Positions 8,701-15,903 of a DNA stretch of 64,000 nucleotides are shown here, piece after piece; positions within the stretch are counted from its first letter, which is position 1; every line of letters starts with the position of its first letter. Made by a program: the position numbers and the translations under genes. The notes under the pieces are model-generated. The model ran no database searches. It saw only the letters and a list, made by a program, of their open reading frames with translations, and was not told where the DNA came from. Source of the stretch: Microbispora rosea. Lineage in GTDB: Bacteria; Actinomycetota; Actinomycetes; Streptosporangiales; Streptosporangiaceae. The DNA lies in NCBI RefSeq assembly GCF_900156315.1, contig NZ_FTNI01000027.1:62001-126000 (forward strand). Direction: 5' to 3'.

Positions 8701-10508
8701 TCGGCGACATCACTTCCGGCGGCAGGAGCCGTGCCCTGTCTTCTGGCGGCAGGGGCCGCACCCTGTCTTCTGGCGGCAGGAGCCGTACCCGGGGCGTGCG
8801 CCGTGCGCTCGTCGTCGGCGCCGTGGCGGCGCTTTCGCTGGGTCTCGCGGTGATCGAGATCCCCGGTGGCAACGCCGGTGTGGGCGCACTCGTCGCGCCA
8901 TGGACGGCGCAGGCGGCCGCCGCCGCCACCGGCGTCGAGGACGAGGGCGCCGACTGCCCCGTGCCCGACCTGGGGTCGCCGACGTCCAACTCCCGGCTTC
9001 CCGATCCCTTCAAGAAGATCAACGGGCAGCGCATCACCTCCAAGTCGGAGTGGCGGTGCCGTCGCGAGGAGATCAAGAAGCAGGCCGAGCGCTACGTCTA
9101 CGGCGAGAAGCCCGGCAAGCCGGCGAGTGTCACGGGCACGGTCTCGCGGACCGGCATCACCGTGAACGTGTCCGCCAACGGCAGGAGCTCCAGTTTCTCC
9201 GCGTCGGTGGACCTGCCGAGCGGCACCGGGCCGTTCCCAGCCGTCATCGTGTACGGAGGATTCGGCGCTGACACCGCCACCATCAAGGCGAGCGGTGCCG
9301 CCGTCATCAGCTACGACCCGTTCGCGGTCGGCAAGGAAGGCACGCCACGCACCAACAAGCAGGGTGCCTTCTACAGCGTCTACGGCTCCTCCAGCAGCAC
9401 CGGGCTGCTCGCCGCCTGGGCCTGGGGCGTCAGCCGCATCATCGACGTCATCGAGCAGTCGGGCGGGAGCATCCTCAAGGCGGACGCGACCGGCGTCACC
9501 GGCTGCTCCCGGTACGGCAAGGGCGCCTTCGTGGCCGGCGTGTTCGACCAGCGCATCGCGCTGACCATGCCGATCGAGTCGGGCAGCGCCGGTGTTCCCA
9601 TCCTGCGCGGCGTCGCCCAGGAGAGCGGCGCCCAGCCGCTGAGCAGCGCCTACTCCGAGCAGCCGTGGCTGGGGGACGCGTTCAGCTCCTTCACCGGCAA
9701 CCCGGGCCAGCTCCCCGTCGACACGCACGAGATGGTGGGCATGATCGCCCCGCGTGGCCTGTTCATCATGGAGAACCCGCACGTCGACTGGCTGGGCGCC
9801 CAGTCGGGCAGCGTGGCCGCGCTGGCCGGAGCCGAGATCTACAAGGCGCTCGGCGCGGGAGACAACATCAGCTACTGGTCCGACGTACAGGACGGCACGC
9901 ACTGCGCCACCCGGTCCGAATGGCGCACCCCGCTGCAGCAGAACATCCAGAAGTTCCTGCTCAAGACGGGCAACGCCTCCGCCGTGTTCCGGATCTCGTC
10001 CAGGAAGTCCGGCAACCTGTCGCAGTGGAGAGACTGGACGACCCCGGTCCTGACCGACTCCAGCCCGTCTCCCAGCCCGAGCCCGACCCGCTCGCCCAGC
10101 CCCAGCCCGTCAGCCAGCCCCAGCCCGTCCCCCAGCCCCTCGCCCAGCGGGAGCCCGGGCACCAGCCCGAGCCCGTCACCCAGTCCGAGCCCCTCGCCGT
10201 CCGGCGGGGGGAGCGGCGCATGCTCGGCGACGCTCCGAGTGATCAACTCCTGGTCGGGCGGCTGGCAGGGTGAGGTCACGGTGCGCGCGGGGAACTCCTC
10301 GATCAACGGCTGGACCGTGAACTGGACCTGGCCCGGTTCGCAGAGCATCACCCAGATATGGGGAGGCGTGCGGTCGGGCTCCGGCTCGAACGTGACGGTG
10401 CGCAACGAGTCGTGGAACGGCTCGGTCGCGGCCAACGGGAGCACGACCTTCGGCTTCATCGCCGGAGGGTCCTCGGCCACCCCGGCGGCCACCTGCACCA
10501 GTCCGTGA
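8697..10508 (+). CDS. Secreted glucuronoyl esterase (CE15) with CBM2
   Basis: Would hydrolyse the ester linking 4-O-methyl-glucuronic acid of xylan to lignin, outside the cell. Order: a long basic n-region with three 9-residue repeats, a hydrophobic core (about residues 40-80), the CE15 domain (~90-430), a Pro/Ser-rich linker (~450-505) and a C-terminal cellulose-binding CBM2 (CSATLRVINSWSGGWQGEV onward). The nucleophile is Ser271 in GCSRYGKG, the acid Glu294 in MPIESG and the base His402 in DGTHCA. The Ser-Glu and Ser-His spacings (23 and 131) closely match characterised CE15 enzymes. The start is uncertain because of the unusual n-region and the overlapping leader ORF. Confidence 0.85.
   Translation: MIGDITSGGRSRALSSGGRGRTLSSGGRSRTRGVRRALVVGAVAALSLGLAVIEIPGGNAGVGALVAPWTAQAAAAATGVEDEGADCPVPDLGSPTSNSRLPDPFKKINGQRITSKSEWRCRREEIKKQAERYVYGEKPGKPASVTGTVSRTGITVNVSANGRSSSFSASVDLPSGTGPFPAVIVYGGFGADTATIKASGAAVISYDPFAVGKEGTPRTNKQGAFYSVYGSSSSTGLLAAWAWGVSRIIDVIEQSGGSILKADATGVTGCSRYGKGAFVAGVFDQRIALTMPIESGSAGVPILRGVAQESGAQPLSSAYSEQPWLGDAFSSFTGNPGQLPVDTHEMVGMIAPRGLFIMENPHVDWLGAQSGSVAALAGAEIYKALGAGDNISYWSDVQDGTHCATRSEWRTPLQQNIQKFLLKTGNASAVFRISSRKSGNLSQWRDWTTPVLTDSSPSPSPSPTRSPSPSPSASPSPSPSPSPSGSPGTSPSPSPSPSPSPSGGGSGACSATLRVINSWSGGWQGEVTVRAGNSSINGWTVNWTWPGSQSITQIWGGVRSGSGSNVTVRNESWNGSVAANGSTTFGFIAGGSSATPAATCTSP
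8715..8795 (+). repeat. Three 27-bp in-frame tandem repeats
   Basis: Units at 8715, 8742 and 8769 encode SGGRSRALS, SGGRGRTLS and SGGRSRTRG in the positively charged n-region of the esterase signal peptide. They differ at only a few bases, so the expansion looks fairly recent. Confidence 0.8.
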
Positions 10509-10536
10509 TCCATGGCTGATCCGACCCTGACGATCG

Positions 10537-10564
10537 GGGCCCGCGGCGGCCGCGCCGCGGGCCC
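10537..10564. terminator. Stem-loop after the esterase gene
   Basis: Perfect 12-bp arms GGGCCCGCGGCG / CGCCGCGGGCCC with a four-base loop, 28 bases after the stop. Confidence 0.65.
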
Positions 10565-10603
10565 TCGGCATGTCCGTGCCCGGATGCGATGCTCACGAGC
10601 CCG

Positions 10604-10624
10604 CCGCCGGCTTTCGGCCGGCGG
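10604..10624. terminator. Stem-loop after the small membrane protein gene
   Basis: Arms CCGCCGGC / GCCGGCGG with a five-base loop, 14 bases beyond the stop of the minus-strand gene at 10638. With the previous hairpin it separates two convergent genes. Confidence 0.5.
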
Positions 10625-10637
10625 GACTCCGTCTCCG

Positions 10638-10817
10638 TCAGTGGCCGAAGAGCATGACCAGGCCGACGATGGCGAAGTGGATGAGCACCGCGAACACCAG
10701 GACGCTGGCGAAGATCCACTTGGCGGGGCCGTGCTCGAAGTGCTTGCTCTCCTTCATCGGCGGGCGCTTGGCGACGCGGTCGGCGATGCGCTCTTCGAGA
10801 CTCTTCCTACGGGCCAT
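10638..10817 (-). CDS. Small one-helix membrane protein
   Basis: A 59-residue protein: a basic N-terminal half (MARRKSLEERIADRVAKRPP) followed by one hydrophobic helix (WIFASVLVFAVLIHFAIVGL) at the C-terminus. I do not recognise the family. It is divergent from an OhrR-type regulator, and the twin operator at 10843-10871 lies directly upstream of its ATG at 10817. It is therefore very likely controlled by that regulator and may act in the membrane during oxidative or electrophile stress (inference). Confidence 0.6.
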   Translation of the reverse strand: MARRKSLEERIADRVAKRPPMKESKHFEHGPAKWIFASVLVFAVLIHFAIVGLVMLFGH

Positions 10818-10842
10818 GACACTTCCTGTGTTCTCGGCGCTG

Positions 10843-10871
10843 GTTAGTGCACTAACAGTTAGTGTACTAAT
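10843..10871. promoter_or_regulatory. Twin MarR/OhrR operator
   Basis: GTTAGTGCACTAAC (10843-10856) is a perfect 14-bp palindrome. GTTAGTGTACTAAT (10858-10871) is a second, near-perfect copy offset by 15 bp. They fill the divergent gap between the small membrane protein gene and the regulator gene, where a repressor would block both promoters. Confidence 0.8.
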
Positions 10872-10897
10872 CAAGTAGCATGGCGGTGGAGGTGCAC

Positions 10898-11365
10898 ATG
10901 AGTGACATTGGCGACATCGCCGACCCGCTGGCCCTGGAGAACCAGGTCTGCTTCGCCCTGGCGGTCGCCTCTCGGTCGGTCATCGGTCTCTATCGGCCCC
11001 TGCTCGAACCGATGGGGCTGACCCACCCGCAATACCTGGTGATGCTGGCCCTGTGGCAGTTCGCGCCGTTGTCGGTGAAGGACCTCAGCCGGCTGCTGCA
11101 GCTGGAGCCGGCCACGCTGTCGCCGCTGCTCAAGCGCCTGGAGGCGGCCGGCCTCGTCGAGCGCCGCCGCGCCAGCGACGACGAGCGTTCCCTGGCGATC
11201 GTGCTGACCGCCGAGGGACGCGCACTGCGCCGGCAGGCCGAGAAAATCCCGGTGGCGATCGTCGAGCGGCTGGGGATGGGGCTGACCGAGCTGCAGAGCC
11301 TCCACCAGGCGCTGACCCGGGTGATCGCCGCGGCCAACGGCGCCCACCTCGCCGCACAGCCCTGA
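10898..11365 (+). CDS. OhrR-type MarR-family redox regulator
   Basis: A 155-residue winged-helix repressor. The sequence around Cys18 (LENQVCFALAVASRSVIGLY) matches the OhrR subgroup, in which an N-terminal Cys is oxidised by organic hydroperoxides and releases DNA. Tyr32 and the MGLTHPQYLVMLALW block fit the same group. The DNA-recognition region includes LLQLEPATLSPLLKRLEAAG and the wing RRRASDDERS. GGAGG five bases before the ATG at 10898 favours this start over one 18 bases upstream. No ohr peroxidase gene is adjacent, which is unusual. Confidence 0.8.
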   Translation: MSDIGDIADPLALENQVCFALAVASRSVIGLYRPLLEPMGLTHPQYLVMLALWQFAPLSVKDLSRLLQLEPATLSPLLKRLEAAGLVERRRASDDERSLAIVLTAEGRALRRQAEKIPVAIVERLGMGLTELQSLHQALTRVIAAANGAHLAAQP

Positions 11366-11410
11366 CGGCCCGCTGCCGGCCCGGCGATCAGCGGGGTGAC
11401 GGGGGACGGG

Positions 11411-11872
11411 TCAGGCGGTGACGGCGGCTCCCGGACCCGGCAGGATGTCGATGCAGGTGACGTCCATGGGACGGTCGCACACGGAACAGTGCAGCTCGAC
11501 GTGGCCGATCTCCCCGCAGGCATGGTGCCGGTAGAGCACCGGTGGCCCGGCCTCGCCCGCCGTCCAGCGGTCGCCCCATCGCACCATCACCATCAGCAGG
11601 TCGCACAACTCCGTCCCCTTGGCGGTGAGCGCGTACTCGTATCGGGGCGGCCGCTCCGAATACCGCCGCCGTTCCAGCACGTCGTTGTCCACGAGCCATT
11701 TGAGCCGCTCGGTCAGCACCTTCCGGGAGATGCCCAGGCTCTGCTGGAGCTGGTCGAAGCGGCCGATCCCCACCAGGACGTTGCGCAGGATCAACGGCGA
11801 CCATGACTCGCCGATCACGTCCAATGTGCGGGCGATCGAGCAGGCCATGTCACCGAACCGGGTTCGCTGCAT
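11411..11872 (-). CDS. HxlR-family transcriptional regulator
   Basis: A 153-residue winged-helix protein with the family pattern CSIARTLDVIGESWSPLILRN, then FDQLQQSLGISRKVLTERL and a wing near RRRYSERPPRYEY. The C-terminus carries an unusual cysteine cluster (HHACGEIGHVELHCSVCDRP, one further Cys) that could bind zinc or sense redox state. It is divergent from the DUF899 gene at 11969, which it probably regulates. Confidence 0.85.
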   Translation of the reverse strand: MQRTRFGDMACSIARTLDVIGESWSPLILRNVLVGIGRFDQLQQSLGISRKVLTERLKWLVDNDVLERRRYSERPPRYEYALTAKGTELCDLLMVMVRWGDRWTAGEAGPPVLYRHHACGEIGHVELHCSVCDRPMDVTCIDILPGPGAAVTA

Positions 11873-11895
11873 GGGCTCGATGATAGCCGAAAGGG

Positions 11896-11954
11896 TTCCT
11901 TGAAGAGACGTACCTCTGCTAGCGTCGGCCACGTTAGTTTCCTCAAGAGACGCA
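11896..11954. promoter_or_regulatory. Divergent HxlR/DUF899 control region with direct repeats
   Basis: TTCCTTGAAGAGACGTA (11896-11912) and TTCCTCAAGAGACGCA (11939-11954) are near-identical direct repeats about 43 bp apart in the gap between the two divergent genes. They are candidate HxlR binding sites. The second copy abuts the DUF899 ribosome-binding site. Confidence 0.4.
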
Positions 11955-11968
11955 CAGAGGAGTCCGCC

Positions 11969-12637
11969 ATGCATCGTCCCCCGGTCGTGTCGGCACAGGA
12001 ATGGCAGGCCGCGCGCGAGGCGCTTCTGGTCAAGGAGAAGGAGCACACCCGAGCACTGGACGCGCTGGCCGCGGAACGGCGCAGGCTGCCGATGGTCCGC
12101 CTCGCCGACGGCTACCGCTACACCGCGCCGGACCGCTCGACGGTCGATCTGCCCGGCCTGTTCGAGGGCCACCGCCAGTTGGTGATCTACCACTTCATGC
12201 AGGCCCCGGGGCAGGACTGGCTGTGCACCGGCTGCGCCACCTTCACCGACAACATCGCAGACCAGTCTCACCTCAACGCCCGGCACACCCGGCTGATCCT
12301 GATGTCCCGCGCACCTCAGGACGAGATCGACGTCGTACGGCGGCGGATGGGCTGGACCGTGCCCTGGTACTCAGCCGGCGCCGACTTCTACGACGACCTT
12401 GGGCTCGGCGACGGTTTCGGGCTGAGCGTCCTGCTACGCGACGGCGCGGAGGTCTTCCGCACCTACTACACCAGCGGGCGAGGGGTCGACCGGCTCCGGC
12501 TCGACTTCAACCTGCTCGACCTCACGCCCTACGGACGTCAGGAGGAGTGGGAGAACTCCCCGGAGGGCTGGCCACAGGACCCGACGATGAGCTGGCTCCG
12601 GCCGCGCGATCAATACCCTGGCCCGCCGCGACCGTGA
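11969..12637 (+). CDS. DUF899 thioredoxin-like protein
   Basis: A 222-residue protein of the DUF899 group, built on a thioredoxin-like fold. It has FEGHRQLVIYHFMQAPGQDW followed by a CTGC motif (Cys86, Cys89) where thioredoxins carry the redox pair, and the family block MGWTVPWYSAGADFYDD. AGAGGAG 7-8 bases before the ATG supports the start. A role in thiol or electrophile stress under HxlR control is inferred; no reaction is established. Confidence 0.8.
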   Translation: MHRPPVVSAQEWQAAREALLVKEKEHTRALDALAAERRRLPMVRLADGYRYTAPDRSTVDLPGLFEGHRQLVIYHFMQAPGQDWLCTGCATFTDNIADQSHLNARHTRLILMSRAPQDEIDVVRRRMGWTVPWYSAGADFYDDLGLGDGFGLSVLLRDGAEVFRTYYTSGRGVDRLRLDFNLLDLTPYGRQEEWENSPEGWPQDPTMSWLRPRDQYPGPPRP

Positions 12638-12688
12638 CCGCCCGCCCTCGATTTCCGCAGTCCCCGACCGCTTGTCCAGGAGGCAGCC

Positions 12689-13156
12689 GTGGCACGAACC
12701 CTCACCGCCCCCGAGCGCGAGCACTTCCTCGCCCTGCCGCACGTCGGCGTCCTCAGCGTCGCCGCGGACGACGGCCGTCCCCCGCTCACCGTGCCCGTCT
12801 GGTACGCCTACACGCCCGGCGGAAACCTGAACTTCTTCACCGGCAGTCAAGGCCGGGTCGCGCGCAAAACCCGGCTGCTCCAGCGGTCGGGAGCCTTGAG
12901 CTTCTGCGTGCAGCAGACCGAGTTCCCCTACAAGTACGTCACGGTCGAGTGCACGGTGCTGGAGGAGGACTGGACGCCTTCGGCCGAGGAGGTGACGGCC
13001 ATCACCTCTCGCTACCTACCGCCCCACCTCGCCCGCGCCTTCGCCGAGGCCGAGACTGCCCACCCCGCCGGCACCTTCGTGCTGTTCACCGCGCGTCCCG
13101 ACCGGTGGCTGAGCTTCGACTTCGCTGATGACGCGCCCGCCTCGGCCGGAGACTGA
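12689..13156 (+). CDS. PPOX-class (pyridoxamine-phosphate-oxidase-like) flavin/F420 protein
   Basis: A 155-residue split-barrel protein. FLALPHVGVLSVAADDGRPP, TVPVWYAYTPGGNLNFFTG and RVARKTRLLQRSGALSFCV are the family cofactor-binding strands. Actinomycete members often bind F420 or FMN and act as small reductases. GTG start with AGGAGG in front. It follows the DUF899 gene by 51 bases on the same strand and may be cotranscribed. Confidence 0.8.
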   Translation: MARTLTAPEREHFLALPHVGVLSVAADDGRPPLTVPVWYAYTPGGNLNFFTGSQGRVARKTRLLQRSGALSFCVQQTEFPYKYVTVECTVLEEDWTPSAEEVTAITSRYLPPHLARAFAEAETAHPAGTFVLFTARPDRWLSFDFADDAPASAGD

Positions 13157-13167
13157 GACGCAGGTGC

Positions 13168-13184
13168 TCCGGCGGAACGCCGGA
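13168..13184. terminator. Stem-loop between convergent genes
   Basis: Arms TCCGGCG / CGCCGGA with a GAA loop, 11 bases after the PPOX stop. Confidence 0.5.
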
Positions 13185-13236
13185 TCCATGCCTCCGCCCA
13201 CACTCTCGTCAACCCCTGGAACCGCACCCGGTGGGC

Positions 13237-13758
13237 TCATTCCTGCGGGATGACCCGCTCTCCTTCGCCCACAGGCTCCTCGAAGCCTGCCAGGTATGAC
13301 CGTAGAAGTTCCTCGGACACCGTGACGCGGTTCGGCCCAGTCAGGGCGTTGCGCGCCGCGAGCCGCCGGCGCAGGGTCTCCGGGTTCGCTTTCAGGTAGA
13401 CGAGCTCCCACCGATACCCGTGACTCTCGATCAGCGACTTGTACCGGTCACGCGTCGCGCGCCGCCAGAAGCTGTAGTCCAGGACCACGCTCCGGCCTGC
13501 GCGCATCAGGCGCTCCAGCTCCTGCCACAAGGCCTCCTCGGCACGGGCCTTGTGATCCTCGTACTCCTCCTGGTCGAGTTGGCCGCCGTCGCGCCCGATC
13601 AGTGCCCAGACGGCCTCGTCGATGGACAGCCGGACGTAGCCGCGCTGCTCCAACTCCTGCGCGTACGTCGTCTTGCCCGCGCCCGCGACGCCGCACATCA
13701 TCACGACCCGCCGCTCGATCTCGTCCTGAAGCCGAGCGGCGGGACGCCCTGTGTGCAC
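13237..13758 (-). CDS. AAA_33-type P-loop ATPase / small kinase
   Basis: A 173-residue P-loop protein with Walker A MCGVAGAGKTTYAQ (Lys29), a SIDEAVW segment and VVLDYSFWRRATRDRYK, followed by an Arg-rich lid (NPETLRRRLAARN). This layout is typical of small-molecule or nucleic-acid-end kinases of the zeta/PNK-like group; the substrate is unknown. The GTG start at 13758 directly follows the TGA of the collagen-like gene, with GGGGAG overlapping that stop, so the two are translationally coupled. Confidence 0.75.
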   Translation of the reverse strand: MHTGRPAARLQDEIERRVVMMCGVAGAGKTTYAQELEQRGYVRLSIDEAVWALIGRDGGQLDQEEYEDHKARAEEALWQELERLMRAGRSVVLDYSFWRRATRDRYKSLIESHGYRWELVYLKANPETLRRRLAARNALTGPNRVTVSEELLRSYLAGFEEPVGEGERVIPQE

Positions 13759-14595
13759 TCAGCTCCCCATGCAGATCACGTAGATGGTGCCGGTGATGCT
13801 CTTGCCCCAGAGCCTCCAGCCGACCGCCTTGCCGTTGACGAGGTACGGCGCGTTCATGGTGATGTAGGGCGCGCTCGGGGTGCTGCCGGAGATGAAGCCG
13901 CCACCCGTGGCGACCATGTTGTCCGGGCACATGATCTCGTCGCTGCCGCCGTTGGCCGGCAGGTAGAGGGCGTCCGCTTTGGTGATGACGTTGGCGGATC
14001 CACCCCCGGAGCCTGCGGGGCCCGCGGGTCCGGCCGGACCCGCGGGACCACGCGCGCCCGTCTCGCCCTTCTCACCCTTCGGGCCCTGCGGACCGGTGAG
14101 GCCGCGCTCGCCCCTGTCACCCTTCGGACCCTGGGCGCCGGTCTCGCCCTTGTCCCCCTTCGGGCCCTGCGGACCGGTGAGGCCGCGGTCGCCGTCCTTG
14201 CCGGGAGCGCCGTCCTTGCCGGGCTCGCCCTTGGCTCCGGCGGCTCCGGTGTCCCCCTTCGGGCCCTGCGGGCCGGCCGGACCGCGCAGACCCTGGGGAC
14301 CACGCAGACCGCGCGGGCCCTGGGCTCCGGTGTCGCCCTTCGGGCCGGTGCCGCCGATCCCCACCGGACCCTGCGGACCGGTCCTGTTCCACGACACCTT
14401 CGTCTCGGTCGCCTTACACGTCGCCGTGGCATTCACCAGACGCATATACCGCGTGCTCTTGTTCACACATGCGTACAACGGCGCGTCACTCGCCGACGAA
14501 GCGGTGGCCGCGCCACCCAGAACCAGGACAGACCCGACCAGGGCGCCGGCCGTAACGAGGCCGATGCTCCGGCCGCCCGGCAACTTGATAGCCAC
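13759..14595 (-). CDS. Secreted collagen-like (Gly-X-Y) protein
   Basis: A 278-residue predicted triple-helix protein. A basic N-terminus and a hydrophobic signal region (LVTAGALVGSVLVLGGAATA) precede a small Cys-containing head (APLYACVNKSTRYMR). About 100 residues of Gly-X-Y triplets rich in Pro and charged residues follow (such as GPQGPKGDKGETGAQGPKG), then a GPAG run and a C-terminal domain with two cysteines (IMCPDN, VICMGS). GTG at 14595 has GAGAGGG upstream and is preferred to an ATG seven codons earlier. It is coupled to a P-loop kinase gene, an unexpected partner. Confidence 0.8.
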   Translation of the reverse strand: MAIKLPGGRSIGLVTAGALVGSVLVLGGAATASSASDAPLYACVNKSTRYMRLVNATATCKATETKVSWNRTGPQGPVGIGGTGPKGDTGAQGPRGLRGPQGLRGPAGPQGPKGDTGAAGAKGEPGKDGAPGKDGDRGLTGPQGPKGDKGETGAQGPKGDRGERGLTGPQGPKGEKGETGARGPAGPAGPAGPAGSGGGSANVITKADALYLPANGGSDEIMCPDNMVATGGGFISGSTPSAPYITMNAPYLVNGKAVGWRLWGKSITGTIYVICMGS

Positions 14596-14764
14596 GGATT
14601 TCCCTCTCTGCGGCATAAGGGGCGACTGATGCGCAGGAAGCGCGTGTGGTACACGTCCGAGCGGAAGCGGCGGTTGTCTTCCCGTAGATCACGTATGCGC
14701 ATCACCGCTCTGTGTCAGCCACCTCCGTCAGGAGCAGGAACGGAGCCGCTCGGGACCGGAACGC

Positions 14765-15643
14765 TCACGCCCGGGGGCGGCGGGCCGTGAAGTCGTCCGC
14801 GATGGCGTCGAACGTGGACCACCGGACGCCCTCGTGCTTGTTGATGTGCTCGATGAGGCGTTCCAGCATGAGCAGGACCTGCGGGCGGCCCGAGACGTCC
14901 GGGTGGATCGTCATGGTGAAGACGGCGTAGTCCGACTCGCGGTAGACCCAGTCGAACTGGTCGCGCCACATCTCCTCGACGTGCCGCGGGTTCACGAAGC
15001 CGTGGCTGTTCGGGCTGGTCTTGATGAACATCATGGGCGGCAGGTCGTCGAGGTACCAGCTCCCCGGGATCTCGACGAGTTCGGTCTCCTCCCCGCGCAC
15101 GAGCGGCTTCATCCACTCGCGGGCGTCCTTGCCGTAGTCGATCTTCGACCAGGTGTCGCACACGCGCACGTAGTACGGCTCGAAGTCGCGGTGCATGAGC
15201 GAGTGGTCGTACTTGATGCCGCGTTCGAGCAGCAGCTCGTTGGTGACCGGCGAGAACTCCCACCACGGCGCGACGTACCCGCTGGGACGCCGGCCGGTGC
15301 GCGTCTCGATGAGGTCGATGCAGTAGTCGAGGACGGCCGACTCCTGCTCGCGGGTCATCGCGATCGGGTTCTCGTGGCTGTAGCCGTGCACGCCGATCTC
15401 GTGTCCGGCGGCCACGACCTGCTCGAACTGCTCGGGAAAGGTCTCGATGGAGTGACCGGGCCAGAACCAGGTCGACGGCAGGCCGTACTTCTTCATCAGG
15501 GCGTTGAGCCGCGGCACGCCCACCTCGCCCGCGAAAAGACCGCGCGAGATGTCGTCCGGGGAGTCCTCACCGCCGTAGGAGCCGAGCCAGCCGCCGACCG
15601 CGTCGACGTCGATCCCGAACGCTACGAAGATTTCCTTGGCCAC
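14765..15643 (-). CDS. Polysaccharide deacetylase-family hydrolase
   Basis: A 292-residue NodB-like metal-dependent amidohydrolase. It shows FGIDVDAVGGWLG (catalytic/metal Asp), LPSTWFWPGHSIETFP, the metal motif EIGVHGYSHENP and a C-terminal TMTIHPDVSGR. The pattern is close to the cytosolic PuuE/HpPgdA-like branch rather than secreted chitin deacetylases, and there is no signal peptide. GTG at 15643 has a GAAGAGAGG ribosome site. It is divergent from the ABC exporter. The substrate may be a small amide or acetylated sugar. Confidence 0.75.
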   Translation of the reverse strand: MAKEIFVAFGIDVDAVGGWLGSYGGEDSPDDISRGLFAGEVGVPRLNALMKKYGLPSTWFWPGHSIETFPEQFEQVVAAGHEIGVHGYSHENPIAMTREQESAVLDYCIDLIETRTGRRPSGYVAPWWEFSPVTNELLLERGIKYDHSLMHRDFEPYYVRVCDTWSKIDYGKDAREWMKPLVRGEETELVEIPGSWYLDDLPPMMFIKTSPNSHGFVNPRHVEEMWRDQFDWVYRESDYAVFTMTIHPDVSGRPQVLLMLERLIEHINKHEGVRWSTFDAIADDFTARRPRA

Positions 15644-15903
15644 AGCGCGTCCTCTCTTCCTGGTGTCGACGGGCCGGACGTGGGCGGCGAGGGTCTGCCG
15701 CGTGACCGGGGGCGATGCCGCCCAGCGGCGCCATGACGTGCGCCACATGGCTCCCGTTCCCCGTGCGTGCGCAGGGAACGACTCACCCACGTAGCCCGAC
15801 ATCGCGGCTCGCCCACGCCCGCCCGGGCGACGGAAAATCGTTCGCTCTTCCCTCACGCACTGCGAGACCATGACCACGGCGGGTTCGGCGGCGGGGAGGG
15901 CTG

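Noticed and set aside
10060..10205. Repetitive C-rich DNA as a regulatory repeat
   Set aside because: It encodes the Pro/Ser linker between the CE15 and CBM2 domains, in frame and typical of secreted actinomycete enzymes.
12001..13128. Long plus-strand open frame spanning the DUF899 and PPOX genes
   Set aside because: Frame-shifted shadow; the two real genes have family motifs and ribosome sites.
13979..14400. Dense DNA repeat in the collagen-like gene as a mobile or CRISPR repeat
   Set aside because: Explained by Gly-X-Y codon periodicity.
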